In this document: in pieces, positions 32,624 through 41,278 of the stretch
How positions within the stretch are numbered: position 1 is the first letter of the stretch
Layout: every line of letters starts with the position of its first letter
Source of the DNA: Sporosarcina highlanderae
GTDB taxonomy: Bacteria > Bacillota > Bacilli > Bacillales_A > Planococcaceae
Direction of reading: 5' to 3'
Assembly: GCF_030433715.1 (NCBI RefSeq)
Contig: NZ_JAROCC010000004.1
Location: 186,001 to 250,000, forward strand
DNA length: 64,000 nucleotides
Notes under the pieces: model-generated
Database searches by the model: none
Told to the model about the DNA's origin: nothing
The model's input: only the letters and a program-made list of their open reading frames with translations
Made by a program: the position numbers and the translations under genes

Positions 32624-32935
32624 TTATGGTGCAAACGGGATCTTACCAGTAAACAATAGAATAATAATGATAATCCAAAATAAAAAGAAAGATGAAGAAA
32701 GAATCAATGAAATAATCGGTATGGTATTTTTCTCCGTTTTTTTCACCAGGCCCACAATTGACAAGATAACACCCGCAGCTGTGAGGAAGATTGATATATA
32801 ATCGCCAGTTAAATATCCTACATTTGCAATTCTCGTAGGTTCCACGAAAACAATAAAGAAACAAACAACACCTATAAGTAGAGAAATGTAGCTAACCATA
32901 CTGTGTTTCTTAGGCATATTCATTTCCACTGTCAA
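32624..32935 (-). CDS. Small multi-pass membrane protein, hypothetical
   Basis: From the chosen start the 103-aa product has three predicted membrane helices (VSYISLLIGVVCFFIVFV, YISIFLTAAGVILSIVGLV and a C-terminal SSSFFLFWIIIIILLF). I use a TTG at 32935 because GAGAGGGG lies 7 bases upstream. An ATG four codons later is an alternative, and the frame is open to 33040 without a ribosome binding site. No family is recognised with confidence. Confidence 0.55.
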   Translation of the reverse strand: MTVEMNMPKKHSMVSYISLLIGVVCFFIVFVEPTRIANVGYLTGDYISIFLTAAGVILSIVGLVKKTEKNTIPIISLILSSSFFLFWIIIIILLFTGKIPFAP

Positions 32936-33121
32936 AAAAATACCCCTCTCAATAATTTTCCAACTATTAGTAATACGTTTCATTTCAAAAAATGTTGCAT
33001 GCATTATTCTAAGAACTCTATCAAATGCATAAATAAGCACAGTGTTGCCAAAGAAATGTGCCTATGGGCTAAATCAAGCAAGAAGGGTCATGTTACTTTT
33101 TCAATGAACTTTACGAAACAG

Positions 33122-33150
33122 AGGCGCAATCCACTTTAAGGATTGCGCCT
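33122..33150. terminator. Hairpin downstream of the YCII gene
   Basis: AGGCGCAATCC (33122-33132) and GGATTGCGCCT (33140-33150) form a perfect 11-bp stem with a 7-base loop. T-runs on both sides are short, so the terminator function is probable rather than certain. Confidence 0.65.
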
Positions 33151-33311
33151 TTAGGCTTTCATTCTACATTCCCATATTTCGGTATTTTTTTAACAAGGAA
33201 TCTTCACGTCAGAAATTCTGCTGCGGGAATGAGTAATAAAAGGACAAATAGATAGAAGATGACGTCTGGTATGAAACTGCCGTAAATCCACCGACCCCAT
33301 ACATCTACCTA

Positions 33312-33659
33312 TCACTCAAAAATTTGCCGCAGCTCAATTTGCCCTTCGCCATTCCCTTGTGGATCTGGCATCCGCATAGCCCACTTGATTGCTTCTTCCC
33401 TTGATTCCACGTCAATTAAAATGAACCCGGCAACTAAATCATCCGAAAACGGGCCTTCCGTGACTACAGGCGTTCCCCCTTCCTTCGGATATGAAAAGCG
33501 AATTCCATTCGAACTCGGATGAAGTCCTTTCGCCATAATTCGCACGCCTGCATTCACTAATTCCTCATTGTACTTTGTCATGGCTTCCCGGAGCTTAAGG
33601 CTCGGAAGATTTCCTGCCTCCGAATTTTTTGAGGCTTTGACAATAATCATAAAGAGCAT
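33312..33659 (-). CDS. YCII-related (DGPF-type) protein
   Basis: The 115-aa product starts MLFMIIVKASKNSEAG, has a helix LREAMTKYNEELVNAG, then GLHPSSNGIRFSYPKEGGTPVVTEGPFSD split by about 10 residues, with the family motif TEGPFSDDLVAGFILIDVES and a C-terminal IELRQIFE. YCII-domain proteins are small dimeric ferredoxin-like folds whose chemistry is mostly unknown; relatives occur beside sigma factors. GGAGG lies 8 bases before the ATG. No partner is encoded nearby. Confidence 0.85.
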   Translation of the reverse strand: MLFMIIVKASKNSEAGNLPSLKLREAMTKYNEELVNAGVRIMAKGLHPSSNGIRFSYPKEGGTPVVTEGPFSDDLVAGFILIDVESREEAIKWAMRMPDPQGNGEGQIELRQIFE

Positions 33660-33803
33660 GAATACATCCTCCTTCTTGTGTTAAAATCGCATAAGCAATT
33701 TCTCGGTTTGGTACACGTAAATTAGTTGAGTTCTATCCAGTTGATTCATAAAAGGATAACCCCCGTCATTTAGGGAATTATATCTCAAAAGGTGGTGTTC
33801 TTA

Positions 33804-34223
33804 ATGAATAAAACTATGCTTTCCGCAATATTTTTTGCATTTCTTCTATTCAGTTTCAGTGGGATTACAAAAGCAAATGCAGATACTGAAATAATTCCCC
33901 AAGATCAATCTCCAAGTTTACTGGAAAAGGCGTTTCTGAGAAGTCTTGGTTGGACAATCCTTGATATTATGGAAAGTCACGGTGATAATCAGTTATTCGA
34001 AAACGAAAGAATCGAAAAAATATCTGCAGATAATGGCAAATACGATGTCACATTACGGGTTATCGGTTTCGAAGGGGCACATGGTCCGCCCTATAAGTTA
34101 ATACGCATGACGATTCGCTTCCCTGGTAGCGGTGGTAATACCAATTATAGCGTTATTTCTTATTCCCATCGGATAATCTCGGACAAGGAATTTGAGGAGT
34201 TAACGAAATATGCTGCGCCTTGA
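33804..34223 (+). CDS. Secreted DUF3888-like protein
   Basis: The product (139 aa) has a signal peptide (MNKTMLSAIFFAFLLFSFSG...KANA) and a mature domain with LEKAFLRSLGWTILDIMES near the front and GKYDVTLRVIGFEGAHGPPYKLIRMTIRF in the middle. This resembles DUF3888 proteins of Bacillales, which are exported and of unknown function. AAAAGGTGG lies 8 bases before the ATG at 33804. It is monocistronic and followed by a terminator. Confidence 0.65.
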   Translation: MNKTMLSAIFFAFLLFSFSGITKANADTEIIPQDQSPSLLEKAFLRSLGWTILDIMESHGDNQLFENERIEKISADNGKYDVTLRVIGFEGAHGPPYKLIRMTIRFPGSGGNTNYSVISYSHRIISDKEFEELTKYAAP

Positions 34224-34238
34224 AGTAAATAATCCATA

Positions 34239-34275
34239 GGCGCAGATTCTTATTCAAGAATCGCGTCTTTTTATT
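34239..34275 (+). terminator. Terminator of the DUF3888-like gene
   Basis: GGCGCAGATTCTT pairs with AAGAATCGCGTC around ATTC with one bulged base, followed by TTTTTATT. Confidence 0.75.
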
Positions 34276-34287
34276 AATCACCAAATA

Positions 34288-35493
34288 CTATTCAATACCA
34301 GCAATTAGCTTCATTTTCTTTTCGATTTCGTCCACGATCGTATTCGTTTCCGCATCTCCATAATAACGGACGAAAATGACTCCTTTTCCTTTAGAAGCAA
34401 AAATTTTCTTCGTATCCGCTCCTTCATAGACAACTAAGCGGTCAAGATCTGGATGGTTCACTTCCACGTAATCCTCTTTATTTTCATCATACTGATGCCA
34501 CTTCACCAAGTCAGCAATGAGACTGTCTGCCATCGCTGGCAGCGTTAACTGATAGACTTTTGTATGAACGCTTGGTGAATATTGTCCGCTGCCATCGCTC
34601 CATTCTTTTCCTAAAACAACTCCACCTTCATCTGTATCATATTGAACTGGAGCAAATGGACTCCACTTAACGGAATATCGATTGCCCCAGTCGACTCCAT
34701 CATTCATGTATTCCGGCTCTTCACGAATTAAATGTGGATTTCGTTCAATGTCCGCCAACCTGACAATGGGCAAGTCAACATTCTCTCTGGGCAATGTTAT
34801 AGTCTTATTTTTAACGAGTTGAACGACGGGAATCGCCGCACTTAATCCGATAAAAATTGTAAAAACCACAACGAAAGCAGATCGTAGGCGATCGCGCTTT
34901 GTCCAAGTTGCATGACGGTTAACCGGCTTTTCTTCCATTAAATTCTTCCGTAATGCACGAATGGACAAAGTCGCCCGCAGCGAAGTGTAAGCTGTATATC
35001 CGATGAAAGCTGCTAAAATGGTTTGTTGAATTGCCCAGCCTTCTATAAGAACATAAATCGGTGTTCCTTCCAGAAACCAAATCGCACTCAGCATTCCAAT
35101 CATAAGGATTGTTGCCACAACCGTAAAAATGGCATTGCCCATTAATTTTTGGTCCAGTTTTTCTATCGTAAATGATTGTTCTGCAGAATCTGTATGCAGT
35201 TCAGGTGCGTTTACCTCTACCGGTGAAGAAAAAACGTAAAAAAGTTTATCCCGCGTTACATACTGCCATCCACTTTCGGCATACATGTCCAACTGATCCT
35301 TTGAAATTTTCCGGTCGATTGAAATGTCGATTCGATACTTCATTTGTTTCGGTTCACCTTTTTCGAATGTAGCGAACATCTTTCCTAACTTTTTTAAATG
35401 AAGACCTTTTGCAGCCATTTCTTCAAACCAGTTTTCATGCTCTCCGATCCGCCAATAATCATTCGGTCGAACTTTGTAAACCAACTTACCCAT
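34288..35493 (-). CDS. DUF2812 domain membrane protein
   Basis: The product (401 aa) begins MGKLVYKVRPNDYWRIGEHENWFEEMAAKG, the typical DUF2812 start, with an N-terminal cytoplasmic domain of about 110 residues, membrane helices near 130-150, 160-180 and 215-235, and a large extracytoplasmic C-terminal domain. Such genes almost always sit beside a PadR regulator, as here: the padR frame ends at 35486 and overlaps the start. AGAAGGTGAGA precedes the ATG; a GTG at 35505 is an alternative. The function is unknown, perhaps envelope-related. Confidence 0.88.
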   Translation of the reverse strand: MGKLVYKVRPNDYWRIGEHENWFEEMAAKGLHLKKLGKMFATFEKGEPKQMKYRIDISIDRKISKDQLDMYAESGWQYVTRDKLFYVFSSPVEVNAPELHTDSAEQSFTIEKLDQKLMGNAIFTVVATILMIGMLSAIWFLEGTPIYVLIEGWAIQQTILAAFIGYTAYTSLRATLSIRALRKNLMEEKPVNRHATWTKRDRLRSAFVVVFTIFIGLSAAIPVVQLVKNKTITLPRENVDLPIVRLADIERNPHLIREEPEYMNDGVDWGNRYSVKWSPFAPVQYDTDEGGVVLGKEWSDGSGQYSPSVHTKVYQLTLPAMADSLIADLVKWHQYDENKEDYVEVNHPDLDRLVVYEGADTKKIFASKGKGVIFVRYYGDAETNTIVDEIEKKMKLIAGIE

Positions 35494-35809
35494 TTTCAAT
35501 CTCACCTTCTTCTACCATTTTACCGTCAACGATTTGAGCCTTCAGACGATTGTATTCCGTCCGTAACGCAACTTTTCCCTCTCGTGTAATCTCATATGTT
35601 TTTCTTCGTCCATCCGCTTCTGCCAAAGAAATAAGACCGTCTTTTTGCATGCGAGAAAGCACTCCATACAGTGTTCCTGGTCCCATTTTTATTCTTCCGT
35701 TAGAAACGTCACTAATTGAATGCATTAGTTGATAACCATGGTTAGGATTCAATAATGCAAGAAGTACATAGTACATCGCTTCCGTCATTGGTCCACCCGT
35801 ATACGTCAC
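35486..35809 (-). CDS. PadR-family transcriptional regulator
   Basis: The 107-aa product is a winged-helix PadR regulator: MTEAMYYVLLALLNPNHGYQLMH, GTLYGVLSRMQKDGLI and DGRRKTYEITREG are hallmark segments, with a C-terminal dimerisation helix. The frame starts with GTG at 35809, preceded by GAGGAGG at good distance. It overlaps the DUF2812 gene by 8 bases, so the two are translationally coupled and it probably controls its own operon. The inducer is unknown. Confidence 0.93.
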   Translation of the reverse strand: MTYTGGPMTEAMYYVLLALLNPNHGYQLMHSISDVSNGRIKMGPGTLYGVLSRMQKDGLISLAEADGRRKTYEITREGKVALRTEYNRLKAQIVDGKMVEEGEIENG

Positions 35810-35931
35810 ATCTTGCCCTCCTCTCAGAAGTTAGTATGTATCACGATATATCGCATGACATAATAGTATATGGGTTAATTGTTTTTGTAAAGGGAATATT
35901 TTTAATTGTGCATGCGTAAAAAAATAATAAA

Positions 35932-35975
35932 AAAAGTAGAAAGTCAGTTTTGTTTTTAACCGACTTTCTACTTTT
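35932..35975 (-). terminator. Terminator of pssA
   Basis: AAAAGTAGAAAGTC (35932-35945) pairs with GACTTTCTACTTTT (35962-35975), followed by a T-run on the minus strand. Confidence 0.9.
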
Positions 35976-35985
35976 AAATCTCTGT

Positions 35986-36519
35986 TTAAACCTTAGCAAT
36001 ACGGATATTGCTGATCATCGCAAATCCAAGGATGACCATGATGATTACAAAAAACTGAGGTCCGATATAAGGACTCAGGAAGTAGCATAAAGTTAAGAGT
36101 ACACCCGCCGCCGTAATCGGCACGCCATAAAATGCACCATCGAATTCTTTGACGTTATAACGAGCTAATCGTATTGCGCCTGCTACAATATAAAATACAG
36201 TAGCCGCAATTCCGACCCATAGCATATCAGATAGATCAGTCATATAAATCAGAAGCGCCGGGGCTACACCAAAGGAAACTAAATCACTTAACGAATCCAA
36301 CTCTTTTCCGAACAGAGACTCTGAATGGAAATGGCGTGCGACCATTCCATCAAAACGATCAAAAAGAGCGGCAAGGAAAATGAACACTAAACTCATATGG
36401 CTAAGCTCACGTGAAATAAGGATAATCGCAATAATACCAAAGCTGAGATTTATAACAGTAATTGCATTGGCCAATTGGCCTTTAATTTTAGTATAATCTA
36501 AGTATCTCGATAAAAACAT
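35986..36519 (-). CDS. pssA: CDP-diacylglycerol-serine O-phosphatidyltransferase
   Basis: The 177-aa product is an integral membrane CDP-alcohol phosphatidyltransferase with five to six helices. The signature DG(x)2AR(x)8G(x)3D(x)3D is present from about residue 57 (FDGMVARHFHSESLFGKELDSLSD, written here in parts: DGMVAR, then GKELDSLSD). It makes phosphatidylserine from CDP-diacylglycerol and serine. It is divergent from psd, which acts next, with only about 55 bases between the starts. In B. subtilis pssA, ybfM and psd form one operon; here the set is split into two divergent units. Confidence 0.94.
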   Translation of the reverse strand: MFLSRYLDYTKIKGQLANAITVINLSFGIIAIILISRELSHMSLVFIFLAALFDRFDGMVARHFHSESLFGKELDSLSDLVSFGVAPALLIYMTDLSDMLWVGIAATVFYIVAGAIRLARYNVKEFDGAFYGVPITAAGVLLTLCYFLSPYIGPQFFVIIMVILGFAMISNIRIAKV

Positions 36520-36574
36520 AATGATTCCTCCATCATATTATGGTTTATTTATCAAAGCATTGGAGACTGATAGA

Positions 36575-37366
36575 ATGAAAAAAGCACTATTCAAATACTT
36601 TGTCGAACTAACTGGGCATCCAGTTTCTTCATCGCTGTTAAAGTCCGTTACAAGCTCTCGCCTTAGTCAAAAGCTGATTAAACCTTTCGCACGAACATAT
36701 CATATCAATGAGAGCGAAGCTGAGTTTCCCATTGACCGGTATGAAAGCCTTCAAGCCTATTTTACGCGAAATTTGAAACAAGGTGCACGTCCAATCGACA
36801 CTCAACATGAAACATTAATATCTCCGGTTGATGGGTTTCTAAGTGCGTCAGGTACAATCGAGACAGATCAAACATTCATTATCAAAGATTATCTATATAG
36901 TATAGAACAAATTTTGGGAGATGAAAAGATAGCAAATGCCTATGAAGGCGGATTCTTTTACGTATTTTACCTTTCACCAAGCCATTACCATCATTTTCAC
37001 TATCCTTTCGATGGAAAACTGATTTCTCGCTATGCTCTTGGCGCAACTTCATTTCCAGTAAATGATTTAGGACTTCGGCTTGGTAATCAGCCTTTTGCTA
37101 CCAATTATCGGCTCATCTCTGAACTATCTACTTCACACGGCAAGGTTGCAATCGTTAAGGTGGGCGCCCTTAATGTCAACAGCATTCATATCAATGACTC
37201 TTCTAAAGAATGTCGAAAAGGCGAAGACTTCGGATATTTTTCATTCGGATCTACAGTCATTCTTTTACTTGAGAAAAACCATACGTTTCAACCAACAATC
37301 CCTACTGATACTGAGGTGAGGATGGGACAGTCGGTTGGGAAATGGAATCCACTTCCCCGCACCTAA
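36575..37366 (+). CDS. psd: Phosphatidylserine decarboxylase proenzyme
   Basis: The product (263 aa from the chosen start) converts phosphatidylserine to phosphatidylethanolamine. The self-processing motif near the C-terminus reads FGST (in GYFSFGSTVILLLE), where the serine becomes the pyruvoyl group, and LSPSHYHHFHYP near residue 140 is another conserved stretch. The frame is open to 36521, but GGAG lies 9 bases before the ATG at 36575 and the family N-terminus fits that start. It is divergent from pssA and 39 bases before a DedA gene. Confidence 0.94.
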   Translation: MKKALFKYFVELTGHPVSSSLLKSVTSSRLSQKLIKPFARTYHINESEAEFPIDRYESLQAYFTRNLKQGARPIDTQHETLISPVDGFLSASGTIETDQTFIIKDYLYSIEQILGDEKIANAYEGGFFYVFYLSPSHYHHFHYPFDGKLISRYALGATSFPVNDLGLRLGNQPFATNYRLISELSTSHGKVAIVKVGALNVNSIHINDSSKECRKGEDFGYFSFGSTVILLLEKNHTFQPTIPTDTEVRMGQSVGKWNPLPRT

Positions 37367-37405
37367 CGAACACGGAAATCTTCATGAGAAGAGCGAGGGA
37401 ATGAC

Positions 37406-37894
37406 ATGCTACAGTTCAATGATTTTATACTTCATTATGGTTATTTTGCTGTTTATTTCTTTTTGGCTTTAGGTATATTCGGATTGCCATTGCCCGACGA
37501 ATTCGTTGTTGCTTTCATTGGACATCTTGCGTCAATCGGAACCTTAAACTATCCTATTGCATTGGTCATTACAATCTTAGGCGTTATGTCAGGAACTATT
37601 TTCACCTATGCATTGGGTCGAAATATAGGAAAGCCGATGTTGATAAAATATGGGAGATGGGTTCGACTGTCCCCTAAACGACTTCAGCGTGTGGATAGAT
37701 GGTTTGAAAAATATGGCCCTTGGGCGGTAACGTTGGGGTATTTTGTACCTGGCATGAGACATATCATCTGTTATCTATCTGGAAGCGTTGGAATGGGAAT
37801 GCGGCGATATTTAATTTTCGCCTCAATCGGCACTGGTGTTTCTACAGTAATTTGCTTAACGATTGGTTATTTAATCAAATTTCCATTCTTGTAA
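37406..37894 (+). CDS. DedA/SNARE-associated family transporter, probably PetA-like
   Basis: The 162-aa product has five or so membrane segments and the DedA signatures: GLPLPDEFVVAFIGHLAS with the acidic residues near 28-32, GTIFTYALGRNIGKP near 70, and FVPGMRH near 112. DedA proteins move lipids across the membrane. In B. subtilis the YbfM (PetA) member lies in the pssA-psd operon and is needed for transbilayer distribution of phosphatidylethanolamine. The position right after psd therefore suggests a phosphatidylethanolamine translocase here. Transport of undecaprenyl phosphate by other DedA members is the alternative. Confidence 0.85.
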   Translation: MLQFNDFILHYGYFAVYFFLALGIFGLPLPDEFVVAFIGHLASIGTLNYPIALVITILGVMSGTIFTYALGRNIGKPMLIKYGRWVRLSPKRLQRVDRWFEKYGPWAVTLGYFVPGMRHIICYLSGSVGMGMRRYLIFASIGTGVSTVICLTIGYLIKFPFL

Positions 37895-37910
37895 GTAAAA
37901 ACAATGTTTA

Positions 37911-37941
37911 CATGAAGGTCCCTTTAAAAAGGGACCTTCAT
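37911..37941 (+). terminator. Terminator of psd-dedA
   Basis: TGAAGGTCCCTTT and AAAGGGACCTTCA form a 13-bp perfect stem around a short A-loop, followed by TTTTTTT. Confidence 0.95.
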
Positions 37942-38011
37942 TTTTTTAAAGCGAATCGATTTGATAACTTGGAACGTTTCTATTCTTCAGATATAAATAT
38001 AGATTCTTTAT

Positions 38012-38026
38012 CAATAATTATTATAA
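38012..38026. promoter_or_regulatory. Predicted PerR box upstream of katA
   Basis: CAATAATTATTATAA matches the Bacillus Per box TTATAATNATTATAA at 12 of 14 defined positions and lies 80 bases before the catalase start. It suggests peroxide-responsive control. Confidence 0.6.
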
Positions 38027-38105
38027 ATAACTATAGTATTCCAATACTGCATATGATAAAGTTGTTAGGGAAGGTACAAGACTATTAATCAAGGAGGCAT
38101 TATCA

Positions 38106-39596
38106 ATGACAAATAATGATAATCATACTCAAAAAAGGTTGACTACTGCAGCTGGGGCACCAGTAGTTGACAACCAAAACTCTATGACGGCAGGTCCACG
38201 TGGTCCAGTCCTTTTACAGGATGTCTGGTTGATTGAAAAGCTTGCACATTTTGATCGGGAAGTCATTCCTGAACGCCGTATGCACGCAAAGGGTTCAGGG
38301 GCATATGGAACATTTACTGTAACAAATGATATTACTAAATATACAAGGGCCAAGCTCTTCTCCGAGGTGGGTAAACAAACTGAAATGTTCGCACGTTTCT
38401 CCACCGTTGCCGGTGAACGTGGCGCGGCTGATGCCGAACGTGATATCCGCGGGTTTGCTCTTAAGTTCTACACAGAAGAAGGAAACTGGGATTTAGTTGG
38501 AAACAACACTCCTGTCTTTTTCTTTAGGGACCCACTTCAATTCCCCGACTTGAACCATGCAGTTAAACGGGATCCACGGACAAATATGAGAAGCGCAACA
38601 AACAACTGGGATTTTTGGACTTCCTTGCCAGAGGCTTTGCACCAAGTAACAATCGTTATGAGTGACCGCGGAATTCCAAAAACATACCGACATATGCACG
38701 GCTTCGGAAGCCACACATATAGCATGATCAATGCAGACAATGAGCGTGTATGGGTCAAGTTCCATTTCCGTTCACAGCAAGGGATTGAAAATCTGACGGA
38801 TGAACAAGCAACTGAATTGATCGGTACGGATCGTGAGACACACCAACGCGACCTATTGGATAGCATCGATAATGGGAACTTCCCGAAATGGAAGATGTAT
38901 ATTCAAGTTATGACAGAGGAACAAGCTCTGAATATGCCTTATAATCCATTCGACTTAACAAAAGTATGGTATAAAGGCGACTTCCCTCTTATCGAAGTTG
39001 GTGAATTCGAATTGAATCGCAATCCTGACAACTACTTTGCGGAAGTTGAACAAGCAGCTTTCACTCCTGCAGCAATCGTGCCTGGGATTGGTTTTTCACC
39101 AGATAAAATGTTGCAAGCAAGGTTGTTCTCATATGGTGACGCACAGAGATACCGTCTTGGTGTTAATCACCATCAAATTCCTGTAAATGCACCAAAGTGC
39201 CCGTTCCACAGTTTCCACCGCGATGGAGCAATGCGTGTTGACGGTAACCACGGAAGTAGAACTTCTTACGAGCCAAACAGCTTTGGTGAATGGAAAGAAC
39301 AACCGGACTTCAGAGAGCCGCCACTTAAAGTATATGGAGATGCTGCACATTGGGATTTCCGTGAAGACGATGATGATTACTTCACACAACCTGGTAAATT
39401 GTTCAACTTGATGGACGATGATCAGAAAGAAAGACTGTTCGGAAATACTGCACGCAATTTAGGTGATGCACCGATAGAAATTAAATGCAGACATATTCGA
39501 CACTGCTATCTTGCTGATCCCGCTTATGGAGAAGGAGTTGCCAATGCACTTGGTATTCCAATGAGTGATGTTTTGGAAACAGAACCTGTAAAATAA
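38106..39596 (+). CDS. katA: Catalase (haem, monofunctional)
   Basis: The 496-aa product disproportionates hydrogen peroxide. The distal haem-pocket region reads [14 protein letters not shown] near residue 57 with its histidine, followed by [19 protein letters not shown] and [12 protein letters not shown] with the distal asparagine. The proximal haem-ligand signature is [17 protein letters not shown] near 340 with its tyrosine. The size and sequence fit small-subunit clade 3 catalases. AGGAGG lies 9 bases before the ATG. A PerR-like box upstream and a strong terminator downstream show a single-gene unit. Confidence 0.96.
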   Translation: MTNNDNHTQKRLTTAAGAPVVDNQNSMTAGPRGPVLLQDVWLIEKLAHFDREVIPERRMHAKGSGAYGTFTVTNDITKYTRAKLFSEVGKQTEMFARFSTVAGERGAADAERDIRGFALKFYTEEGNWDLVGNNTPVFFFRDPLQFPDLNHAVKRDPRTNMRSATNNWDFWTSLPEALHQVTIVMSDRGIPKTYRHMHGFGSHTYSMINADNERVWVKFHFRSQQGIENLTDEQATELIGTDRETHQRDLLDSIDNGNFPKWKMYIQVMTEEQALNMPYNPFDLTKVWYKGDFPLIEVGEFELNRNPDNYFAEVEQAAFTPAAIVPGIGFSPDKMLQARLFSYGDAQRYRLGVNHHQIPVNAPKCPFHSFHRDGAMRVDGNHGSRTSYEPNSFGEWKEQPDFREPPLKVYGDAAHWDFREDDDDYFTQPGKLFNLMDDDQKERLFGNTARNLGDAPIEIKCRHIRHCYLADPAYGEGVANALGIPMSDVLETEPVK

Positions 39597-39600
39597 TAGA

Positions 39601-39640
39601 AAAACGCCAACGGTAGGTCCCCCTATCATTGGCGTTTTTC
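39601..39640 (+). terminator. Terminator of katA
   Basis: AAAAACGCCAACGGTAGG pairs with CCTATCATTGGCGTTTTT (18 bp with two G-T pairs) around a 4-base C-rich loop. Confidence 0.92.
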
Positions 39641-39737
39641 TTTCATTTGTGCATCTGAATAATTGAGCAACTTGGAATAAAATCACCCACCACTCCATAT
39701 CCTAACAGTTATAGAGCTTTTTCAACAAGGAGAGGTG

Positions 39738-40082
39738 ATGAAGATGGAAACAACAAAAACTCTTCCACAATCCAAGGATCGATTATTGAATACATGTTTT
39801 CTTCTTTTTTGTTTATGCTTGATGGACGCACTCTTCACTGATCTTGGATTGCGCAAGGGACATATCCAAGAATCGAATCCATTCATAAGATACATATATG
39901 ATTTGAGCATCATTCTTTTTTATTTTATGAAGATAAGTCTGCCATTTTTCTTGTTTACATTAATGCGCTTCGTAAAACCATCAACATATTTGAAAAACTT
40001 GATCGTCATTGCGATTATCGTCTATGTTGTGGTAATTAGTATTCACATTTCTTGGATTGTGATTATTACTACTTTCATTTAG
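39738..40082 (+). CDS. Small membrane protein, DUF5658-like
   Basis: The product (114 aa) has four predicted membrane helices (about residues 18-36, 48-70, 75-85 and 90-112). The segment LMDALFTDLGLRKGHIQESNPFIRYIY, with an Asp in the first helix and NP before the second, resembles DUF5658 proteins. AAGGAG lies 5 bases before the ATG at 39738. It overlaps the convergent DUF368 gene by 8 bases at its 3' end. No function is known. Confidence 0.7.
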   Translation: MKMETTKTLPQSKDRLLNTCFLLFCLCLMDALFTDLGLRKGHIQESNPFIRYIYDLSIILFYFMKISLPFFLFTLMRFVKPSTYLKNLIVIAIIVYVVVISIHISWIVIITTFI

Positions 40083-40893
40083 ACGAAGGACTTGCAGCGT
40101 TAAATATATTGGCAACAATTAACCCTGTGATGAGTGCAATAACGCTCATCACGAACGGGGTTCCGCTTTCAGGTATACCTGGATAAATAACGAAGACAGA
40201 ACCAATGATCAAACCGATTATACATGCAAATGTTGCATTCGTGTAATTGACCAATAGAAATTTAATTACCTTACTGCTGACGATAAAGCCTACTATAACA
40301 CCAGATCCAATCACCATGATAATTGGTATGTTTAGCGTTGATAATGCATTAATCGCGGTCGCATAAACACCAAGAAGAAGCAATATAAAGGAACCACTCA
40401 CCCCTGGTAGAAGCATTGCCATGCTACCAAGCCAACCTGCAAAGAAAAGTCCGAACACATTCTTCATTGTCAAGGAAGTAATAACGGTTGAATCTGCCGG
40501 ACTTAAAAATGCAGATGAAGCTAACGCCGCCCCGACAACAAGCAATAGAATAAAATGACCCAATTTAAAGTTCTTTTTCATGCCCGCTTGTTTCGAAATG
40601 AACGGTATAACACCGATAATCAATCCAAGAAAGAAAAATTGAGTTGGTTGATGATAATTTTTTAATAAGAAGTCGATTACCCGACTAAACAGTAAAAGTG
40701 TTAAACCGATTCCAACAGCAAGTGGCACTAAAAATCCAATATGCTTTTTCCAGTCTCGGCTGAAAAACCCGCTGATCGCTGTTAATAACCGATCATAAAT
40801 ACCAAGAATGAACGCAATCGTTCCCCCGCTCACACCCGGAATCAAGTCGCAGATCCCCATTAAGAACCCACGATAAATATTTTTCCATTCCAT
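40075..40893 (-). CDS. popT: DUF368 family undecaprenyl-phosphate translocase (PopT-like)
   Basis: The 272-aa product is a polytopic membrane protein with about eight helices and two related halves. Each half carries a PGVSGG-type signature: GICDLIPGVSGGTIAF near residue 14 and MLLPGVSGSFILLL near 162. DUF368 proteins (PopT) were shown in recent work to recycle undecaprenyl phosphate across the membrane in Gram-positive and other bacteria, alongside DedA-type UptA. Family membership is clear; the substrate is inferred from the family. The ATG follows a GGAGG site. It is monocistronic. Confidence 0.88.
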   Translation of the reverse strand: MEWKNIYRGFLMGICDLIPGVSGGTIAFILGIYDRLLTAISGFFSRDWKKHIGFLVPLAVGIGLTLLLFSRVIDFLLKNYHQPTQFFFLGLIIGVIPFISKQAGMKKNFKLGHFILLLVVGAALASSAFLSPADSTVITSLTMKNVFGLFFAGWLGSMAMLLPGVSGSFILLLLGVYATAINALSTLNIPIIMVIGSGVIVGFIVSSKVIKFLLVNYTNATFACIIGLIIGSVFVIYPGIPESGTPFVMSVIALITGLIVANIFNAASPSSK

Positions 40894-41004
40894 AAATCCA
40901 TTTCCTCCAGTATTGTTTCACTCCTAAGAGTATATCATTTTCCCATCGTCGACCGCCATTTTAAATGGAGTGCGACTATTTTTATTTTTCCCTAATATGT
41001 ATAG

Positions 41005-41035
41005 TTGACTTTACATATTGTATAGTATACTATAC
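41005..41035 (+). promoter_or_regulatory. Promoter with overlapping 16-bp palindrome
   Basis: TTGACT (41005-41010) and TACTAT (41028-41033) are 17 bases apart. GTATAGTATACTATAC (41020-41035) is a perfect palindrome that covers the -10 box. A repressor bound there would block RNA polymerase; the small HTH protein encoded just downstream is the obvious candidate. Confidence 0.75.
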
Positions 41036-41074
41036 AAACAAGTACCAATTGACTTGGGCAAGGAGGAAGTCGGT

Positions 41075-41275
41075 TTGATTAAAAACCGCGTAAAAGAGCT
41101 ACGTGCACGATTTGACTATACGCAAGGTGAGTTAGCGGATTTGGTAGGTGTGACTAGACAAACGATCGTCGCGTTGGAAAAAGGGAGCTATACCCCTTCC
41201 CTACTTTTAGCTATGAATCTTGCTGAAGTTTTCAAGCTGCCGATCGAGGAAGTATTTTCGAAGGAGGAGAGTTAA
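41075..41275 (+). CDS. Small XRE-family transcriptional regulator
   Basis: The product (66 aa) is a compact Cro/CI-type helix-turn-helix protein: IKNRVKELRARFDYTQGELADLVGVTRQTI, EKGSYTPSLLLAMNLAEVF and the ending PIEEVFSKEES. The frame is open to 41018, but AAGGAGG lies 8 bases before the TTG at 41075 and family members begin (M)IKNR. It is the first gene of an operon with two membrane proteins, under a promoter covered by a palindrome, so autorepression is likely. Regulators of this size commonly control adjacent membrane proteins. Confidence 0.92.
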   Translation: MIKNRVKELRARFDYTQGELADLVGVTRQTIVALEKGSYTPSLLLAMNLAEVFKLPIEEVFSKEES

Positions 41276-41278
41276 TAA

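Noticed and set aside
33150-33311. Short minus-strand frame reading like a membrane segment after the YCII gene
   Set aside because: It has no start codon and begins right after a stop; about 34 codons of hydrophobic sequence in AT-rich DNA can arise by chance.
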